This document shows positions 16,985-27,967 of a stretch of 51,162 nt of DNA, piece by piece (the stretch's first letter is position 1; each line of letters opens with the position of its first letter). The DNA comes from Limosilactobacillus coleohominis (GTDB taxonomy: Bacteria; Bacillota; Bacilli; Lactobacillales; Lactobacillaceae): contig NZ_JACJKU010000001.1 of assembly GCF_016901675.1 (NCBI RefSeq), positions 1 to 51,162 of the forward strand, written 5' to 3'. The position numbers and the translations under genes are program-made. The notes under the pieces were generated by a model. The model saw only the letters and a list, made by a program, of their open reading frames with translations, had not been told where the DNA came from and ran no database searches.

Positions 16985-17013
16985 TTGGATTATTTAGTTA
17001 ATTGTGGTATCAT
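16985..17013 (+). promoter_or_regulatory. Promoter of dnaG-rpoD
   Basis: TTGGAT (16985-16990) and TATCAT (17008-17013) are 17 bases apart, and the -10 is preceded by a TGG extension. It starts directly after the glyS stop codon. Confidence 0.65.
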
Positions 17014-17042
17014 GTTAGTAAGTTAAATTAGGTATTGTTTAG

Positions 17043-17078
17043 GAAAGGTCGCAATCCGTTTTGGAAAGCGACCTTTCG
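17043..17078 (+). other. Leader hairpin upstream of dnaG
   Basis: GAAAGGTCGC (17043-17052) and GCGACCTTTC (17069-17078) form a perfect 10-bp stem with a 16-base loop. No T run follows directly, and it lies between the predicted promoter and the dnaG ribosome binding site. It may be a weak terminator for glyS or a 5' leader structure. Confidence 0.6.
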
Positions 17079-17108
17079 TAACTATTTTATATGACTGGAG
17101 GAGACGAT

Positions 17109-18992
17109 GTGGCAAGAATTCCAAATGAATTAATTGACCAAATTCGTGATTCAGTTAATATTGTGGATGTAATTAGCCAGGACGTTCAACTCAAGAAACA
17201 AGGCAAAAATTTAATGGGTCATTGCCCATTTCATCGAGATGATACACCGTCATTTGCCGTAAATGAGCAAAAGCAGTTTTTCTACTGTTTTAGCTGTCAC
17301 CGGAGTGGGAACGTTTTTGGCTTTCTTCAGCAACTTCATAATCTATCATTTCCAGAGGCAGTGCAAAAAGTTGCGGAAATGAGTAATATTAGTATCCCAA
17401 GCCAATATTCTTCACAATCGCAAACTAAGGTCGACACTAGCCCGCGGGGCCAATTAGTACAGCTCCATGATCAAGTGGCAAAGTTGTATCACCATATTCT
17501 TGTGAATACGGAAGCAGGGAGACCCGCTATGCAGTATTTGCTCCATCGTGGAATGAGCAGAGCACTAATTGATCAATTTAACTTAGGGTTTGCTCCGGAA
17601 AATAATGCTGATGGAGAAATTTTGCTCCAGTATACTCAAAATCAAGACATTGATTATCAGCTACTTCGTAAATCTGGATTATTTACTGAGGATCGCAATG
17701 GTGACTTACATGATCGTTTTCATGGTCGGGTAATGTACCCGATTATGAATGAAAACGGGCACGTTGTTGCCTTTTCCGGGCGAATTTTAGCTCCAAAAGG
17801 AAATGATAACGAGCCGAAATATATGAATAGTCCTGAGACTGAGATTTTTAATAAAAGTCGAACGTTATTTAACTTGAATGTTGCCAAAAAGGCAGCACGT
17901 CAAACGGAGTCATTGACCCTTTTTGAAGGGTTTATGGATGTGATTTCTGCTTATGGAGCGGGTGTTGAAAATGGGATTGCGTCGATGGGAACCAATTTAA
18001 CTGAGGACCAAATCAGAACGATTCAAAGAATAACAACCCATGTTAATATCTGCTACGATGGTGATGATCCAGGACAAAACGCAATTTATCGAGCAATTCA
18101 AATGTTTGAAAATAATGCTCCTCGTTTGTCACTTCAAATCATTCAACTTCCGGCCGGAATTGACCCTGACGAGTATGTACAGAAATATGGCGGCATTAAA
18201 TTTAAAGATTATCTGCAGAATTCACAAGAGAATCCCGTTGAATTTCATTTGCGTTATTTGCAACGGGGGTTAAATTTAAAAAATCAAGATGAGCTCTTAG
18301 GATACTTGAATGCAGCATTACGGGTAATTGGCCAAGTTTCTGAGCCAGTAGCACGTGATTTATATCTACAAAAATTAGCGGATGAATTTTCCTTAGATAA
18401 GGAGAGTTTAAAGAGACAGCTGGACGAGATTATTCCACATGTTCAAAGAACGTCCGCTACTTCAAAGAGGAAAAGTGTTCAGCAACGTGTAACGAGTAAT
18501 AGTTCATCAGCAATTTATGATCAAGGGCAAACTGCTACTGTAGTATCAAAATTAGAACGTGCAGAGCAGCGATTATTGAAGTATTATATCAATGATGAAG
18601 GGGTGCGGTTGTCACTCCAAAACAACAAATCTTTCAAATTTGTCGATGGTGATTATCAAGAGTTGTATACTAAGATACAGGAATATTTTGTTGATCATCA
18701 GGAATTTTCAACTGCTGCCTTGATGGATCGGGCAACAAATCAAAATCAACAACGAATTTTAACGCAGGTCGCAGAGCTATCTCTAGATGATAATATTAAT
18801 GATGATGCTGTGAACGACTGCATTCGGGTGATTATAAATGATGCACCATTAGAACAGCAGATTAAAGCAAAAAAAGCAGCTTTAAATGAAGCGGCAATGA
18901 TGAATGATCAAGAATTGACAACAAAATTGGCAAGTGAGTTGGTAACCCTCTACCAACACCAACAAAAAATAAAAACGGAGGAATTAAACTAA
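17109..18992 (+). CDS. dnaG: DNA primase
   Basis: This 627-residue primase makes RNA primers for replication. The N-terminal zinc finger has C39 and H42 in [12 protein letters not shown] and C60 and C63 in [10 protein letters not shown]. The TOPRIM core contains [11 protein letters not shown] and the acidic YDGDDPGQ. The C-terminal third is the helicase-interaction domain, with weaker conservation. I chose GTG 17109, seven bases after GGAGG (17097-17101); the in-frame ATG 17091 precedes that site. rpoD follows immediately, giving the dnaG-rpoD part of the macromolecular synthesis operon, while rpsU lies elsewhere. Confidence 0.96.
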   Translation: MARIPNELIDQIRDSVNIVDVISQDVQLKKQGKNLMGHCPFHRDDTPSFAVNEQKQFFYCFSCHRSGNVFGFLQQLHNLSFPEAVQKVAEMSNISIPSQYSSQSQTKVDTSPRGQLVQLHDQVAKLYHHILVNTEAGRPAMQYLLHRGMSRALIDQFNLGFAPENNADGEILLQYTQNQDIDYQLLRKSGLFTEDRNGDLHDRFHGRVMYPIMNENGHVVAFSGRILAPKGNDNEPKYMNSPETEIFNKSRTLFNLNVAKKAARQTESLTLFEGFMDVISAYGAGVENGIASMGTNLTEDQIRTIQRITTHVNICYDGDDPGQNAIYRAIQMFENNAPRLSLQIIQLPAGIDPDEYVQKYGGIKFKDYLQNSQENPVEFHLRYLQRGLNLKNQDELLGYLNAALRVIGQVSEPVARDLYLQKLADEFSLDKESLKRQLDEIIPHVQRTSATSKRKSVQQRVTSNSSSAIYDQGQTATVVSKLERAEQRLLKYYINDEGVRLSLQNNKSFKFVDGDYQELYTKIQEYFVDHQEFSTAALMDRATNQNQQRILTQVAELSLDDNINDDAVNDCIRVIINDAPLEQQIKAKKAALNEAAMMNDQELTTKLASELVTLYQHQQKIKTEELN

Positions 18993-18993
18993 T

Positions 18994-20139
18994 ATGGCAA
19001 ATGCAAAAAAACAACTTGTAATCTCTAATGATGAGAATTTTGACCAAAAAAAGTATGATCAAGCAGTCGGCAAGTTAATTCGCCAGTATAAAAAGGCTAA
19101 AAATATTAAATATGATGAATTAAGTGAACAAATCGCTGCTCCGTTTAAGTTAAATGCTGACGGCTTGGATAATTTAATGCAAAACATTGAAGATGCCGGA
19201 ATCAGTGTTGTGGATGACAATGGCGATCCAGACCCACGTGCTCTTAAGGCTACCGAAAAATTATCTCAAAAGGCGGTTAACGATCGTGACACTTCCGCAC
19301 CAACCGGGGTAAAAATTAATGATCCGGTTCGGATGTATTTAAAGGAAATTGGTCGAGTTAACTTATTAACCGCTGATCAAGAAGTTGAATTGGCATTGCG
19401 AATTGAGAAAGGGGACGAAACTGCCAAGCAAGAGCTTGCCGAAGCAAACCTCCGACTCGTGGTTTCCATTGCTAAGCGGTACGTTGGTCGTGGAATGCAG
19501 TTCTTAGACCTGATTCAAGAAGGTAATATGGGACTGATGAAGGCGGTTGAAAAATTCGACTACCGCAAAGGTTTTAAGTTTTCAACTTATGCTACATGGT
19601 GGATTCGTCAAGCGATTACCCGTGCCATTGCGGACCAAGCACGGACAATCCGGATTCCAGTACATATGGTTGAAACAATTAACAAGTTAATCCGGATTCA
19701 ACGTCAGTTACTTCAAGACTTAGGTCGTGAGCCATTACCAGAAGAAATTGGTGCTGAAATGGATATGCCAACTAAGAAGGTTAGGGATATCTTGAAGATC
19801 GCTCAAGAACCGGTTTCTTTGGAAACACCAATTGGTGAAGAGGACGATTCACATTTGGGTGATTTCATTGAGGACCACGATGCTACTAGTCCAGCTGATC
19901 ACGCAGCATATGAAATGATGAAGAAACAACTGGAAAATGTTTTGGATACGTTAACAGATCGTGAAGAAAATGTGTTGAGATTACGGTTTGGACTTGATGA
20001 TGGTCGGACACGCACTTTGGAAGAAGTGGGGAAAGTATTCGGCGTTACCCGTGAACGAATTCGGCAAATTGAAGCCAAAGCTTTACGGAAATTACGTCAT
20101 CCATCACGTTCAAAACAATTGAAAGACTTCTTGGAATAA
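18994..20139 (+). CDS. rpoD: Primary sigma factor RpoD (SigA)
   Basis: This 381-residue housekeeping sigma factor recognises the TTGACA/TATAAT promoters seen throughout the window. It has a short region 1, region 1.2 [15 protein letters not shown], region 2 [20 protein letters not shown] and [16 protein letters not shown], region 3 and region 4.2 [20 protein letters not shown]. Its start lies 2 bases after the dnaG stop, with CGGAGG as ribosome binding site. The length is typical of Firmicutes SigA, which lacks the long acidic insert of proteobacterial RpoD. Confidence 0.97.
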   Translation: MANAKKQLVISNDENFDQKKYDQAVGKLIRQYKKAKNIKYDELSEQIAAPFKLNADGLDNLMQNIEDAGISVVDDNGDPDPRALKATEKLSQKAVNDRDTSAPTGVKINDPVRMYLKEIGRVNLLTADQEVELALRIEKGDETAKQELAEANLRLVVSIAKRYVGRGMQFLDLIQEGNMGLMKAVEKFDYRKGFKFSTYATWWIRQAITRAIADQARTIRIPVHMVETINKLIRIQRQLLQDLGREPLPEEIGAEMDMPTKKVRDILKIAQEPVSLETPIGEEDDSHLGDFIEDHDATSPADHAAYEMMKKQLENVLDTLTDREENVLRLRFGLDDGRTRTLEEVGKVFGVTRERIRQIEAKALRKLRHPSRSKQLKDFLE

Positions 20140-20147
20140 TAGGTGCT

Positions 20148-20187
20148 AAAAAAGAGGATTTGGTTTGTGATACCAAATCCTCTTTTT
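20148..20187. terminator. Bidirectional terminator between rpoD and dapF
   Basis: AAAGAGGATTTGGT (20151-20164) and ACCAAATCCTCTTT (20172-20185) form a perfect 14-bp stem. An A run lies on the left and a T run on the right, so it serves rpoD on the plus strand and dapF on the minus strand. Confidence 0.93.
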
Positions 20188-20200
20188 GTTAGTTAAGAAA

Positions 20201-21211
20201 CTATTCCTTAACATCAACTTGAACTGTCTTAGGTAGGGAATTTACCATTTGTTCGTAAGCTGATTGTTCTTCAGTTTTAGTGATTGTCGCATTTTGTACA
20301 GATACATCTGCATCATGTAATGCTTGTTCGTCAACATCAATCTTGTGTGTAACTGTAGCATTACCAATTAACTCAATCCAATATTGGTGATTATCAAAAT
20401 GAACAATTGTTTGTACCATTCCACCTGGATTGTAGACAGTGATTGGTGTGTTAAGATCGGCCATGTCGGGATGAGTTAATGCAAAAGCTAGCGATGTGGC
20501 TGACATTCCAGTACCACAAGCATTTGTATAACCAACACCCCGTTCGAATGTTCGAACAAATAACTTATTTTTACCAAGAATAGTAGCAAAGTTAACATTG
20601 ACGCCATCTGAATAGTATGGATTATCACTGTTTAGATAACTTCCCAGTTCACCAAGGAGCGGTCCAGTAATGGTCTCCTTATCCATGAATGCAATTAAAT
20701 GTGGATTGGGAACGGCAATTGAGGTGAACTTTAAACCAGGAGCTAATTCTGGTACATATTCATCAACAATCCTCTCACCACCTAAATTGTCGAAAGGCAG
20801 AGCTTTCTTATCAAAAGAAACTGGAGAAATTTCAGCTGCATAGGCAGGTACTCCATCTGCAAATGGTTGATGCTTAGCTACCTTTAAATCAGCTTTCATT
20901 GTTTCAATTTTAAATTCATTTTGATGTTCTTTTTCAGCAACGTACCGCGCCACTGTGCGAATACCATTACCACACATGGATGCTTCGCTACCATCCGCGT
21001 TAATAACCCGCATCTGAGCTGTTACTCCGGGATGATCGGAATGATTAACAACCAATAAACCATCAGCACCGTGAAGTAATCCTTTCTCTGGATCCGTAAT
21101 CTGTTTTGTTAGAGCAACTAGTTCAGGATCCGTTAATTGATGCTCAAGTGTAGTTTGATCTAAAATGAAAAACTTATTTTGGGAACCATGGACTTTTAAT
21201 AATTGAACCAT
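20201..21211 (-). CDS. dapF: Diaminopimelate epimerase
   Basis: This 336-residue cofactor-independent racemase converts LL- to meso-diaminopimelate, the precursor of lysine and of peptidoglycan cross-links. The two catalytic cysteines are seen in MCGNGIRTVARYV and YTNACGTGMSATS, the pair that swaps protons across the alpha carbon. The start is ATG 21211 with AAGGAGGAG just upstream; the frame runs further back into lysC but without a ribosome binding site. A tail of about 50 residues beyond the usual core carries no motif I recognise. It follows lysC by 13 bases in a two-gene minus-strand operon. Confidence 0.95.
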   Translation of the reverse strand: MVQLLKVHGSQNKFFILDQTTLEHQLTDPELVALTKQITDPEKGLLHGADGLLVVNHSDHPGVTAQMRVINADGSEASMCGNGIRTVARYVAEKEHQNEFKIETMKADLKVAKHQPFADGVPAYAAEISPVSFDKKALPFDNLGGERIVDEYVPELAPGLKFTSIAVPNPHLIAFMDKETITGPLLGELGSYLNSDNPYYSDGVNVNFATILGKNKLFVRTFERGVGYTNACGTGMSATSLAFALTHPDMADLNTPITVYNPGGMVQTIVHFDNHQYWIELIGNATVTHKIDVDEQALHDADVSVQNATITKTEEQSAYEQMVNSLPKTVQVDVKE

Positions 21212-21224
21212 CGCAAACTCCTCC

Positions 21225-22589
21225 TTAGTTATTTTTAGGGAAAAAGTGACGATAAATTGCACGAATTGCATTATCGGCATCTTTTTTATAAGTACCAATC
21301 ATGATAGAAATGCGGGAAGCACCTTGATTAATCATGGAAATACGAATGTTTTGTGCAGCTAATTCATCAAAAATACCTGCTGCCACACCAACCCGATTCA
21401 GCATTCCTTCACCGACAACCATAATAATGGCATAATCATCAATCCATTCAAGGCTATCTGGATTAACAGTTGCTTTGACTTCATCACAGATGGTTTGAAC
21501 CATGTCATCTGAGATTAATTTGCGGTCAAAAATAATTGTTATATCATCAATTCCCGATGGCATATGTTCATAAGGAACCCCATACTTATTTAAAATTTCT
21601 AGAATCTTTAGTGTAAATCCAGCTTCACGATTTAGCAAGTACTTGTGTAAGTAGAGAGCTGCATAGTGTTTACCGCCGGCAATACCTGTAACAATTTGTT
21701 GTGGTTTGAATCCTTGGTTAGGAACAATCAATGTACCAGGTTTTTCTGGAGCTTGGGTGTTCTTTACGTTAACAACGATGTTTCCTTGGATAGCAGGAAT
21801 TAAAGCCTCATCATGGAAAACAGAGAAACCAGCGTATGATAATTCACGCATTTCACGATAAGTCATCCGTTTAATAGGTTGAGGATGATCTACTAATGCA
21901 GGATTTGCAGAAAAAATTGCGTCCACATCAGTAAAGTTTTCGTAGAGATCGGCATTAAAGCCACGAGCTAAAATTGCGCCCGTAATGTCAGATCCACCAC
22001 GTGAGAAAGTAGCGATATTCCCATCAATCGTAAAACCAAAGAAACCTGGGAAAATAAGTTTTTCATCATTTTGATAATCAAAATGGGCAAGGTTTACGTA
22101 AGTTTGCGGATCTACAATAGCATTATTTGGTTCACCATCGACGATCAAACCAGCTTCTTTCGGGTCAACAAAACGTGCATTAATACCTTTCTTTTGTAAA
22201 ACCAGTGCCATTAAACGAGCATTTAATCGTTCACCATGAGCCTTGAATGCAGCCATTAGGTAATCATCGTTCGGATAATCTTTGTTTGGCAACTCTACAA
22301 TAATTTGATGAATGGTAGATAGAGCAGCTCGGTCGACACCGAAGTATTGGCCAATTTCTTCATAACGAGAAAAAATATCATTTTGAATGACACTATAGTC
22401 ATTATGTTTTAGGACTGCATTGGCATAGTTAATTAATAGATCGGTAACTTTAATATCATCTTTAAACCGTTTTCCAGGAGCTGAAGTAACCACAATTTGT
22501 CTTTCAGGCTGGGCATTAATAATCGAAATCGCATGTTCAAATGATTCACCGTTAGCTAATGAGCTACCACCGAATTTAACAACTTTCAT
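21225..22589 (-). CDS. lysC: Aspartate kinase (monofunctional, class III-like)
   Basis: This 454-residue enzyme phosphorylates aspartate, the first step to lysine, threonine and methionine. The kinase domain begins KVVKFGGSSLANG and contains the substrate block FSRGGSDITGAILARG. Two C-terminal ACT domains (about residues 300-454) provide allosteric control. Its length and single-chain layout resemble B. subtilis YclM/ThrD (aspartokinase III). I chose ATG 22589 with AAGAAGG before it. A longer reading to 22787 would run across its own promoter. No riboswitch lies in its short leader, unlike the divergent lysA operon, so feedback through the ACT domains may be the main control. Confidence 0.95.
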   Translation of the reverse strand: MKVVKFGGSSLANGESFEHAISIINAQPERQIVVTSAPGKRFKDDIKVTDLLINYANAVLKHNDYSVIQNDIFSRYEEIGQYFGVDRAALSTIHQIIVELPNKDYPNDDYLMAAFKAHGERLNARLMALVLQKKGINARFVDPKEAGLIVDGEPNNAIVDPQTYVNLAHFDYQNDEKLIFPGFFGFTIDGNIATFSRGGSDITGAILARGFNADLYENFTDVDAIFSANPALVDHPQPIKRMTYREMRELSYAGFSVFHDEALIPAIQGNIVVNVKNTQAPEKPGTLIVPNQGFKPQQIVTGIAGGKHYAALYLHKYLLNREAGFTLKILEILNKYGVPYEHMPSGIDDITIIFDRKLISDDMVQTICDEVKATVNPDSLEWIDDYAIIMVVGEGMLNRVGVAAGIFDELAAQNIRISMINQGASRISIMIGTYKKDADNAIRAIYRHFFPKNN

Positions 22590-22626
22590 CTTTTTACCTT
22601 CTTTAATTAAAAGTTTATTATCTAGG

Positions 22627-22654
22627 ATTTTACCATTAATAAGGGTGCTTGCAA
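22627..22654 (-). promoter_or_regulatory. Predicted promoter of lysC-dapF
   Basis: On the minus strand TTGCAA (22654-22649) and TAAAAT (22632-22627) are 16 bases apart, with TGG before the -10. The resulting leader is only about 30 bases, leaving no space for a riboswitch. Confidence 0.6.
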
Positions 22655-22728
22655 ACAAAACACTAGAGAAGTTAATATGACAATTGTTGAAAAATGTGAA
22701 AATGATGAGAATTTCTGTTGATTTACTA

Positions 22729-22757
22729 TTGACGGGGATATAGTTACGAATTATAGT
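22729..22757 (+). promoter_or_regulatory. Sigma-A promoter of the lysine riboswitch / lysA operon
   Basis: TTGACG (22729-22734) and TATAGT (22752-22757) are 17 bases apart. It is divergent from the lysC promoter, about 75 bases away. Start of transcription should be close to 22764. Confidence 0.85.
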
Positions 22758-22765
22758 ATAAACAA

Positions 22766-22943
22766 ATCGAAGAGGAGCGACCAACATAAGTAATGGTTAC
22801 GAGTTTTTACCTGATGATGACTAACTGTAAAAGGGGCGGTCGCCGAAGCGGTGATGATGGTAATAAGTCACTGAGCTGGGTCGTGGTTGAATAAACTACG
22901 GACTGTCGCAAGACAATATCAGCTTGCGGTGCGCTATCGACTA
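22766..22943 (+). promoter_or_regulatory. Lysine riboswitch (L-box)
   Basis: The core elements of the lysine aptamer are present in order: AGAGGAGCG, AAGTAATG, GGGGCGGTCGCCGAAGC (22834 region), GCTGGGTCGTGGTTGAATAA and GGACTGTC, and the closing GGTGCGCTATCGA that pairs with the 5' end to make P1. The match to the B. subtilis lysC leader is clear by eye, notably GTCGCCGAAGC and TTGAATAAA. A terminator follows at 22962-22997, so lysine binding should stop transcription of lysA and the DAP genes. Confidence 0.95.
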
Positions 22944-22961
22944 CTGGATAAATAATATGAA

Positions 22962-22997
22962 TGTCCCGGTATGCGCATTGTGTACCGGGATTTTTTT
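22962..22997 (+). terminator. Riboswitch-controlled terminator before lysA
   Basis: TCCCGGTA (22964-22971) and TACCGGGA (22983-22990) form a stem followed by seven T (22991-22997). It is the expression platform of the lysine riboswitch. Confidence 0.92.
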
Positions 22998-23036
22998 CTC
23001 TTCGAAATGGCAAATAGAGAGCTGGGTGAGAATTTA

Positions 23037-24347
23037 ATGAATGATCAAATTAAGGCAGCAGATATTAATTCGTCTGGTCATCTTCAGATTGGTGGAGTTG
23101 ATGCCCTAACATTAGCTGACAAATATGGAACACCGGTTTTAGTTTATGACGTTGCTAAAATTCGTGATCAAATTCATCGGTTTCGAAATGTCTTCGAACA
23201 AGAACATGTTGAATACGAAGTAAGTTATGCAAGTAAGGCGTTTGCTTCGGTTGCGATTTATCAAGTTATGAAGCAAGAACAAGCACATATTGATGTTGTT
23301 TCTGGTGGTGAACTGGCTACGGCAATCAAAGCCGATTTCCCGATGGAAAAAATTAGCTTCCATGGTAACAATAAGTCAGAAGCTGAACTATCAATGGCCT
23401 TGGAGCATGGCGTTGGTACGATCGTTGTAGATAATTTCCATGAAATTGATTTATTAAAGCAATTGATTGCTGATTCTTCAAAGCGAGTGAACGTTCAGTT
23501 ACGAATTACTCCTGGAATAGCGGCGCATACTAATTCGTATATTGCCACAGGACAAGTTGACAGCAAATTCGGGTTTGATGTTGACTCTGGCCAGGCAGAT
23601 AAAGCATTGCGTGAGCTAATGGCAATTTCGCAAATCAATGTTACTGGTATCCATGCTCATATTGGTTCACAAATTTTTGATGTGCAGGGATTTAAGGGTG
23701 TCGCTCACAAGTTAGTTCAAATTGCCGCAGATTGGCAAGAAAAGTATGATTTTCATACTAAGATTTTGAACGTTGGTGGCGGTTTTGGAATTAAATACTC
23801 TGCTGACGATCATCCAATTCATCCTGAAGATTTTGTACGGGCCATTATAGATGTAGTAAAAAAATCAGCTCAAGAATCAGGTATTGATATGCCGGCTATT
23901 TGGATTGAACCCGGTCGATCAATAGTTGGCCCAGCAGGATATACGTTATATACTATAGGTTCAAGGAAAGATATTCCGGGCCTCTTACCGTATGTAAGTG
24001 TTGATGGCGGAATGGGTGATAATATTCGCCCAGCACTTTATAATGCTAAGTATGAAGCGGTGCTGGCGCGTGACCCGCAAGCTCAAAATATCGAAGAAGT
24101 TCGCATTGCTGGGAAGTATTGTGAATCTGGAGATATTTTAAGTGATCGTCAACCACTGCCTGAAACACATCCAGGTGACGTGCTCGTGATGTTGGATACG
24201 GGTGCTTATGATTACGCGATGGCTTCAAACTATAACCGTAATCCACGCCCAGCTGTAGTATTTGTCGAAAATGGTCGTGATCAGTTAGTTATTAAGCGTG
24301 AAAGTTATGATGACTTAACTCATTTGGATCTAAACTACTCATTGTAA
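23037..24347 (+). CDS. lysA: Diaminopimelate decarboxylase
   Basis: This 436-residue PLP enzyme decarboxylates meso-DAP to lysine, the last step of the pathway. The PLP lysine lies in [11 protein letters not shown] (family motif YAxKA), with [21 protein letters not shown] and [10 protein letters not shown] following in the TIM barrel. The C-terminal beta domain has the substrate block [10 protein letters not shown]. The start is ATG 23037 after GGTGAG. The frame is open back to 22971, but those codons overlap the riboswitch terminator. It is the first gene behind the lysine riboswitch. Confidence 0.95.
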   Translation: MNDQIKAADINSSGHLQIGGVDALTLADKYGTPVLVYDVAKIRDQIHRFRNVFEQEHVEYEVSYASKAFASVAIYQVMKQEQAHIDVVSGGELATAIKADFPMEKISFHGNNKSEAELSMALEHGVGTIVVDNFHEIDLLKQLIADSSKRVNVQLRITPGIAAHTNSYIATGQVDSKFGFDVDSGQADKALRELMAISQINVTGIHAHIGSQIFDVQGFKGVAHKLVQIAADWQEKYDFHTKILNVGGGFGIKYSADDHPIHPEDFVRAIIDVVKKSAQESGIDMPAIWIEPGRSIVGPAGYTLYTIGSRKDIPGLLPYVSVDGGMGDNIRPALYNAKYEAVLARDPQAQNIEEVRIAGKYCESGDILSDRQPLPETHPGDVLVMLDTGAYDYAMASNYNRNPRPAVVFVENGRDQLVIKRESYDDLTHLDLNYSL

Positions 24348-24367
24348 TAATAGAAAGAGGTATGAAA

Positions 24368-25081
24368 ATGGCAAAATTAGATGCGCAAAGTATTATTAAT
24401 TATATTGGAAATGCTCCCAAAAAGACTCCTGTAAAAGTATATCTTCGTGGAAAAGATTTATCCAAATTACAATTTCCTGCTGAAGCAGATGCATATGTTG
24501 AAGAACATACAGCTACAGTTTTTGGCGATTGGGAAGTTTTAAAGCCATTTTTAGATCAGCATAAGTCAGAATTTGATGGGATGCATGTTGAAAATGATGC
24601 CCGTAATTCTGCTGTACCATTGTTAGACTTGAAGAACATTAATGCTCGGATTGAACCTGGTGCAACCATCCGTGACCAAGTTGTAATTGGTGACAATGCA
24701 GTGGTTATGATGGGCGCTACAATTAATATTGGTGCAGAAATCGGTGAAGGAACCATGATTGATATGGGCACAATCCTTGGTGGTCGTGCCATTGTTGGAA
24801 AGCATTGTCATATTGGTGCCGGTACTGTATTAGCTGGAGTGATTGAACCTGCTTCTGCTGAACCAGTTCGGGTTGACGATAATGTTTTGATTGGTGCTAA
24901 CGCAGTGGTTCTTGAAGGGGTTCATATTGGTGAAGGTGCCGTTGTAGCAGCTGGTGCTGTTGTAACTCATGATGTTGAACCTCACACAGTTGTAGCCGGT
25001 GTTCCAGCCAAGTTTGTTAAGAATGTTGATGCGAAGACAGATAGCAAAACTGGTCTGGAAGATGATTTGAGAAAGTTATAA
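24368..25081 (+). CDS. dapH: Tetrahydrodipicolinate N-acetyltransferase
   Basis: This 237-residue enzyme acetylates tetrahydrodipicolinate, committing the DAP pathway to its acetylated branch. The C-terminal half (about residues 85-215) is a left-handed beta helix made of hexapeptide repeats, for example [21 protein letters not shown] prefer ATG 24368, seven bases after AGAGG; ATG 24362 is too close to it. Many databases call this gene dapD, but the neighbours (an acetyl-DAP deacetylase and PatA-like aminotransferase) argue for the acetyl rather than the succinyl branch, as in B. subtilis dapH (ykuQ). Confidence 0.94.
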   Translation: MAKLDAQSIINYIGNAPKKTPVKVYLRGKDLSKLQFPAEADAYVEEHTATVFGDWEVLKPFLDQHKSEFDGMHVENDARNSAVPLLDLKNINARIEPGATIRDQVVIGDNAVVMMGATINIGAEIGEGTMIDMGTILGGRAIVGKHCHIGAGTVLAGVIEPASAEPVRVDDNVLIGANAVVLEGVHIGEGAVVAAGAVVTHDVEPHTVVAGVPAKFVKNVDAKTDSKTGLEDDLRKL

Positions 25082-25083
25082 TT

Positions 25084-26244
25084 ATGGCAGAATTAAAAGA
25101 AGAAGAATTAATCAAAATTCGTCGTCATTTACACCAAATTCCAGAATTGGCCTTACATGAAGTTGAGACACATGCTTACCTAATGAAGGTCATTCAAGCC
25201 ATGAATCAAGAACATCTGGAAGTTAAGGAATTTGAAGAATTGCCAACTGCTCTGATGGTTTTGATACATGGTAGTCAACCTGAAAGAACAATTGGCTACC
25301 GGACTGATATTGATGCGTTACCAGTTGAAGAAAAAACTGGTTTACCTTACAAGTCTACCCATCCTGGCGTGATGCACGCGTGTGGTCATGACATTCATAT
25401 GACGGTTGCCTTAGGAGTATTAAGCTACTTTAGTGAGCATCAGCCAAAGGATAATCTGCTATTCTTCTTCCAACCGGCGGAAGAAAGTGAAGCTGGTGGA
25501 AAAAGAGCTTATGAACTAGGACTATTTAAGGGACAATGGAAACCAGACGAGTTTTATGGATTGCATGATAATCCCGAACTTCCTGCAGGTGCTATTGGCT
25601 GTCGAATGGGGACGTTATTTGCCGGGACCACGGAAGTTAACATTGACATTGAAGGAAAGGGTGGTCATGCGGCCTTCCCTCAAGATGCTAATGATGCGGT
25701 TGTAGCTGCTGCCAATTTAATTGTACAGGTCCAAACGATTGTTTCACGAAGTATTGATCCCATTGACAGTGGTGTGATTACTTTAGGGAAAATCACTGCT
25801 GGGACCATTCGAAACGTGATTGCAGGCCATGCACGAATTGAGGGAACCATTCGTGGATTAACTCAAGACATGATTCTTTTAATTGACAAGCGTTTACAAG
25901 AAGTATGCAATGGTATTGAGGCCAGCTTTGGTGTTAAAGTTACATTAGGATTGAATCAGGGTGGTTATTGGCCAGTTGAGAACAATCCCAAGTTAACAAA
26001 ACGCTTTATTCAATACATGTCAGATGCAAAGAATGTCAACTTTATTGAAACGAAGCCCGCAATGACTGGTGAAGATTTTGGTTACCTATTAGCTAAATTT
26101 CCAGGCACAATGTTCTGGTTAGGGGTTGAGGATGATTCACAATTGCATTCCGCAACTTTGACTCCAAAAGAATCCTCGATTAAACGGGGCATTGATGCAA
26201 TTACTGGTTTCTTGGAATATCGTATGAATGCTAAGGAGGAATAA
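25084..26244 (+). CDS. dapL: N-acetyldiaminopimelate deacetylase
   Basis: This 386-residue M20-family metalloamidohydrolase removes the acetyl group from N-acetyl-LL-DAP. It shows the M20D blocks [41 protein letters not shown] (metal ligands) and [14 protein letters not shown], plus a dimerisation lid in the middle. It begins 2 bases after dapH. The family also includes aminoacylases, but its place next to dapH fixes the role; it corresponds to B. subtilis YkuR. Note that dapL is also used for an unrelated LL-DAP aminotransferase in other organisms. Confidence 0.92.
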   Translation: MAELKEEELIKIRRHLHQIPELALHEVETHAYLMKVIQAMNQEHLEVKEFEELPTALMVLIHGSQPERTIGYRTDIDALPVEEKTGLPYKSTHPGVMHACGHDIHMTVALGVLSYFSEHQPKDNLLFFFQPAEESEAGGKRAYELGLFKGQWKPDEFYGLHDNPELPAGAIGCRMGTLFAGTTEVNIDIEGKGGHAAFPQDANDAVVAAANLIVQVQTIVSRSIDPIDSGVITLGKITAGTIRNVIAGHARIEGTIRGLTQDMILLIDKRLQEVCNGIEASFGVKVTLGLNQGGYWPVENNPKLTKRFIQYMSDAKNVNFIETKPAMTGEDFGYLLAKFPGTMFWLGVEDDSQLHSATLTPKESSIKRGIDAITGFLEYRMNAKEE

Positions 26245-26246
26245 TA

Positions 26247-27167
26247 ATGAAGTTAGCAGATGCTGATTTATTAACAGCGATTATTACACCTTTCAATGAT
26301 AACAATGAGATTGATTTTGATGCTTTAGAGAAATTAACTAATTATCTCATTGAACAAGGAAGCAATGGATTTGTTATTGGCGGAACTACCGGTGAAACAC
26401 CGGAGCTTTCCCATGATGAAAAGATTGAATTGTATACTAAGTTTGGTCAAATTGTTAATGGACGAGTACCAGTAATTGCTGGGACTGGAAGTAATAATAC
26501 AAAAGAAACGATTAGTTTCACAAATGAAGTTGGTAAAATTGATGGCATTGACTACGCATTGGTTGTTGTTCCACCTTATAACAAGCCAAATCAACGTGGG
26601 ATGAAGGCTCACTTCACTACTGTGGCTGACAACGTCAATATTCCAATCATTATTTATAACATTCCTGGTCGAACTGGATCAAAGATGTCTCAAGAAACCA
26701 TTTGTGAATTATCACACCATGATAATATCGCAGGGGTTAAGCAATGTGCTTCACTTGAGGAAATGGAATACGTTATTGACCATAAAGCTGATGACTTCTG
26801 TGTATTTTCTGGTGAAGATGCACAAGCATTAACGGCACGTGTATTGGGTGCAAATGGGGTTATCTCGGTGGCCTCACATTCCTACACACCACAAATGCGT
26901 GCAATGTATGATGCTCTGTATAAAGGAGATTATCAATCAGCAGCCAAATTGCAACGGTGGTTAACTCCTAAGATGGCAGCATTATTTATGTTCCCATCAC
27001 CATCACCAGTCAAGGCGTTATTAAATGCTCAAGGATTTAATGTCGGAGGTTGTCGAATGCCAATTATGACCCTAAATGATGATGAAAAAGCACAATTAGC
27101 AGTTGCGTTAGATCTGCCAAAAGATGCTTTCAATGGCAAGTTACCATTGAATTTGGAGGAAAATTAA
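26247..27167 (+). CDS. dapA: 4-hydroxy-tetrahydrodipicolinate synthase
   Basis: This 306-residue TIM-barrel aldolase condenses pyruvate with aspartate semialdehyde. The Schiff-base lysine is in [13 protein letters not shown], the catalytic tyrosine is in [10 protein letters not shown], and the pyruvate-binding GGTTGET is near residue 45. It starts 2 bases after dapL. The aspartate semialdehyde dehydrogenase gene (asd) that supplies its substrate is not in this window. Confidence 0.96.
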   Translation: MKLADADLLTAIITPFNDNNEIDFDALEKLTNYLIEQGSNGFVIGGTTGETPELSHDEKIELYTKFGQIVNGRVPVIAGTGSNNTKETISFTNEVGKIDGIDYALVVVPPYNKPNQRGMKAHFTTVADNVNIPIIIYNIPGRTGSKMSQETICELSHHDNIAGVKQCASLEEMEYVIDHKADDFCVFSGEDAQALTARVLGANGVISVASHSYTPQMRAMYDALYKGDYQSAAKLQRWLTPKMAALFMFPSPSPVKALLNAQGFNVGGCRMPIMTLNDDEKAQLAVALDLPKDAFNGKLPLNLEEN

Positions 27168-27168
27168 G

Positions 27169-27948
27169 ATGCAAAGAGTATTAGTTGCTGGTATTAATGG
27201 AGCGATGGGACAATATGCCACTAAGATGATTAATGATCTCGATGGCTTTGAAGTGTCTGCAGGTCTTGGCTTAGGAATTAAAGATGGCGACCAGGCTAAG
27301 TACCATGTTTCAGCAGATACTAAACTGTACGGTTCCTTAGACGAAATTGATGGTGATGTTGCTGATATTTGGTTGGACTTTACAGCACCAGTTGCGGTCT
27401 ATCCAGATGTTAAATTTGCTTTGAATCATGGAATTAGACCAGTTGTTGGTACAACAGGTTTAACAGATGATCAAGAAAAGGATTTACAGCAGTTAGCTAA
27501 AGATAAAGGTTTAGGTGGTTTGATTGCTCCTAACTTTGGTATGTCAGCAGTTTTGTTGATGAAATTTGCTAAGGAAGCTGCCAAATATTTCCCAGATGTT
27601 GAAATTATTGAAATGCATCATGAGGATAAGAAGGATGCTCCTTCTGGAACTGCTTTAAGCACAGCCAAATTAATTGCCGAAAATCGGGAACCTCATCAAA
27701 CCGCTCCTGACACAATTGAAACGTTGAAAGATGTTCGTGGTGGTGATTATGAAGGAATTAAGATTCATTCTGTACGTCTCCCAGGATATGTAGCTCACGA
27801 ACAAGTATTATTTGGTGGTAAAGGTGAAGCGTTGACTATTCGGCAAGATTCTTTTGATCGGAGTTCATTCATGAGCGGGGTCAAAGTTGCTTTACAAAAA
27901 GTCAATGATTTAAATGGATTAGTTATTGGTTTGGAAAACATTCTGTAG
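27169..27948 (+). CDS. dapB: 4-hydroxy-tetrahydrodipicolinate reductase
   Basis: This 259-residue NAD(P)H-dependent reductase makes tetrahydrodipicolinate, the substrate of DapH. The nucleotide-binding loop is VAGINGAMGQ at residues 6-15, and the catalytic block is EMHHEDKKDAPSGTAL in the middle. It begins 1 base after the dapA stop, with GAGGAAAA as ribosome binding site, so translation is coupled. Confidence 0.96.
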   Translation: MQRVLVAGINGAMGQYATKMINDLDGFEVSAGLGLGIKDGDQAKYHVSADTKLYGSLDEIDGDVADIWLDFTAPVAVYPDVKFALNHGIRPVVGTTGLTDDQEKDLQQLAKDKGLGGLIAPNFGMSAVLLMKFAKEAAKYFPDVEIIEMHHEDKKDAPSGTALSTAKLIAENREPHQTAPDTIETLKDVRGGDYEGIKIHSVRLPGYVAHEQVLFGGKGEALTIRQDSFDRSSFMSGVKVALQKVNDLNGLVIGLENIL

Positions 27949-27967
27949 AAAAGGAGAATGATGTATT

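Noticed and set aside
22807-23013. 68-codon minus-strand open frame between lysC and lysA
   Set aside because: It falls entirely within the lysine riboswitch and terminator; its open frame is accidental.
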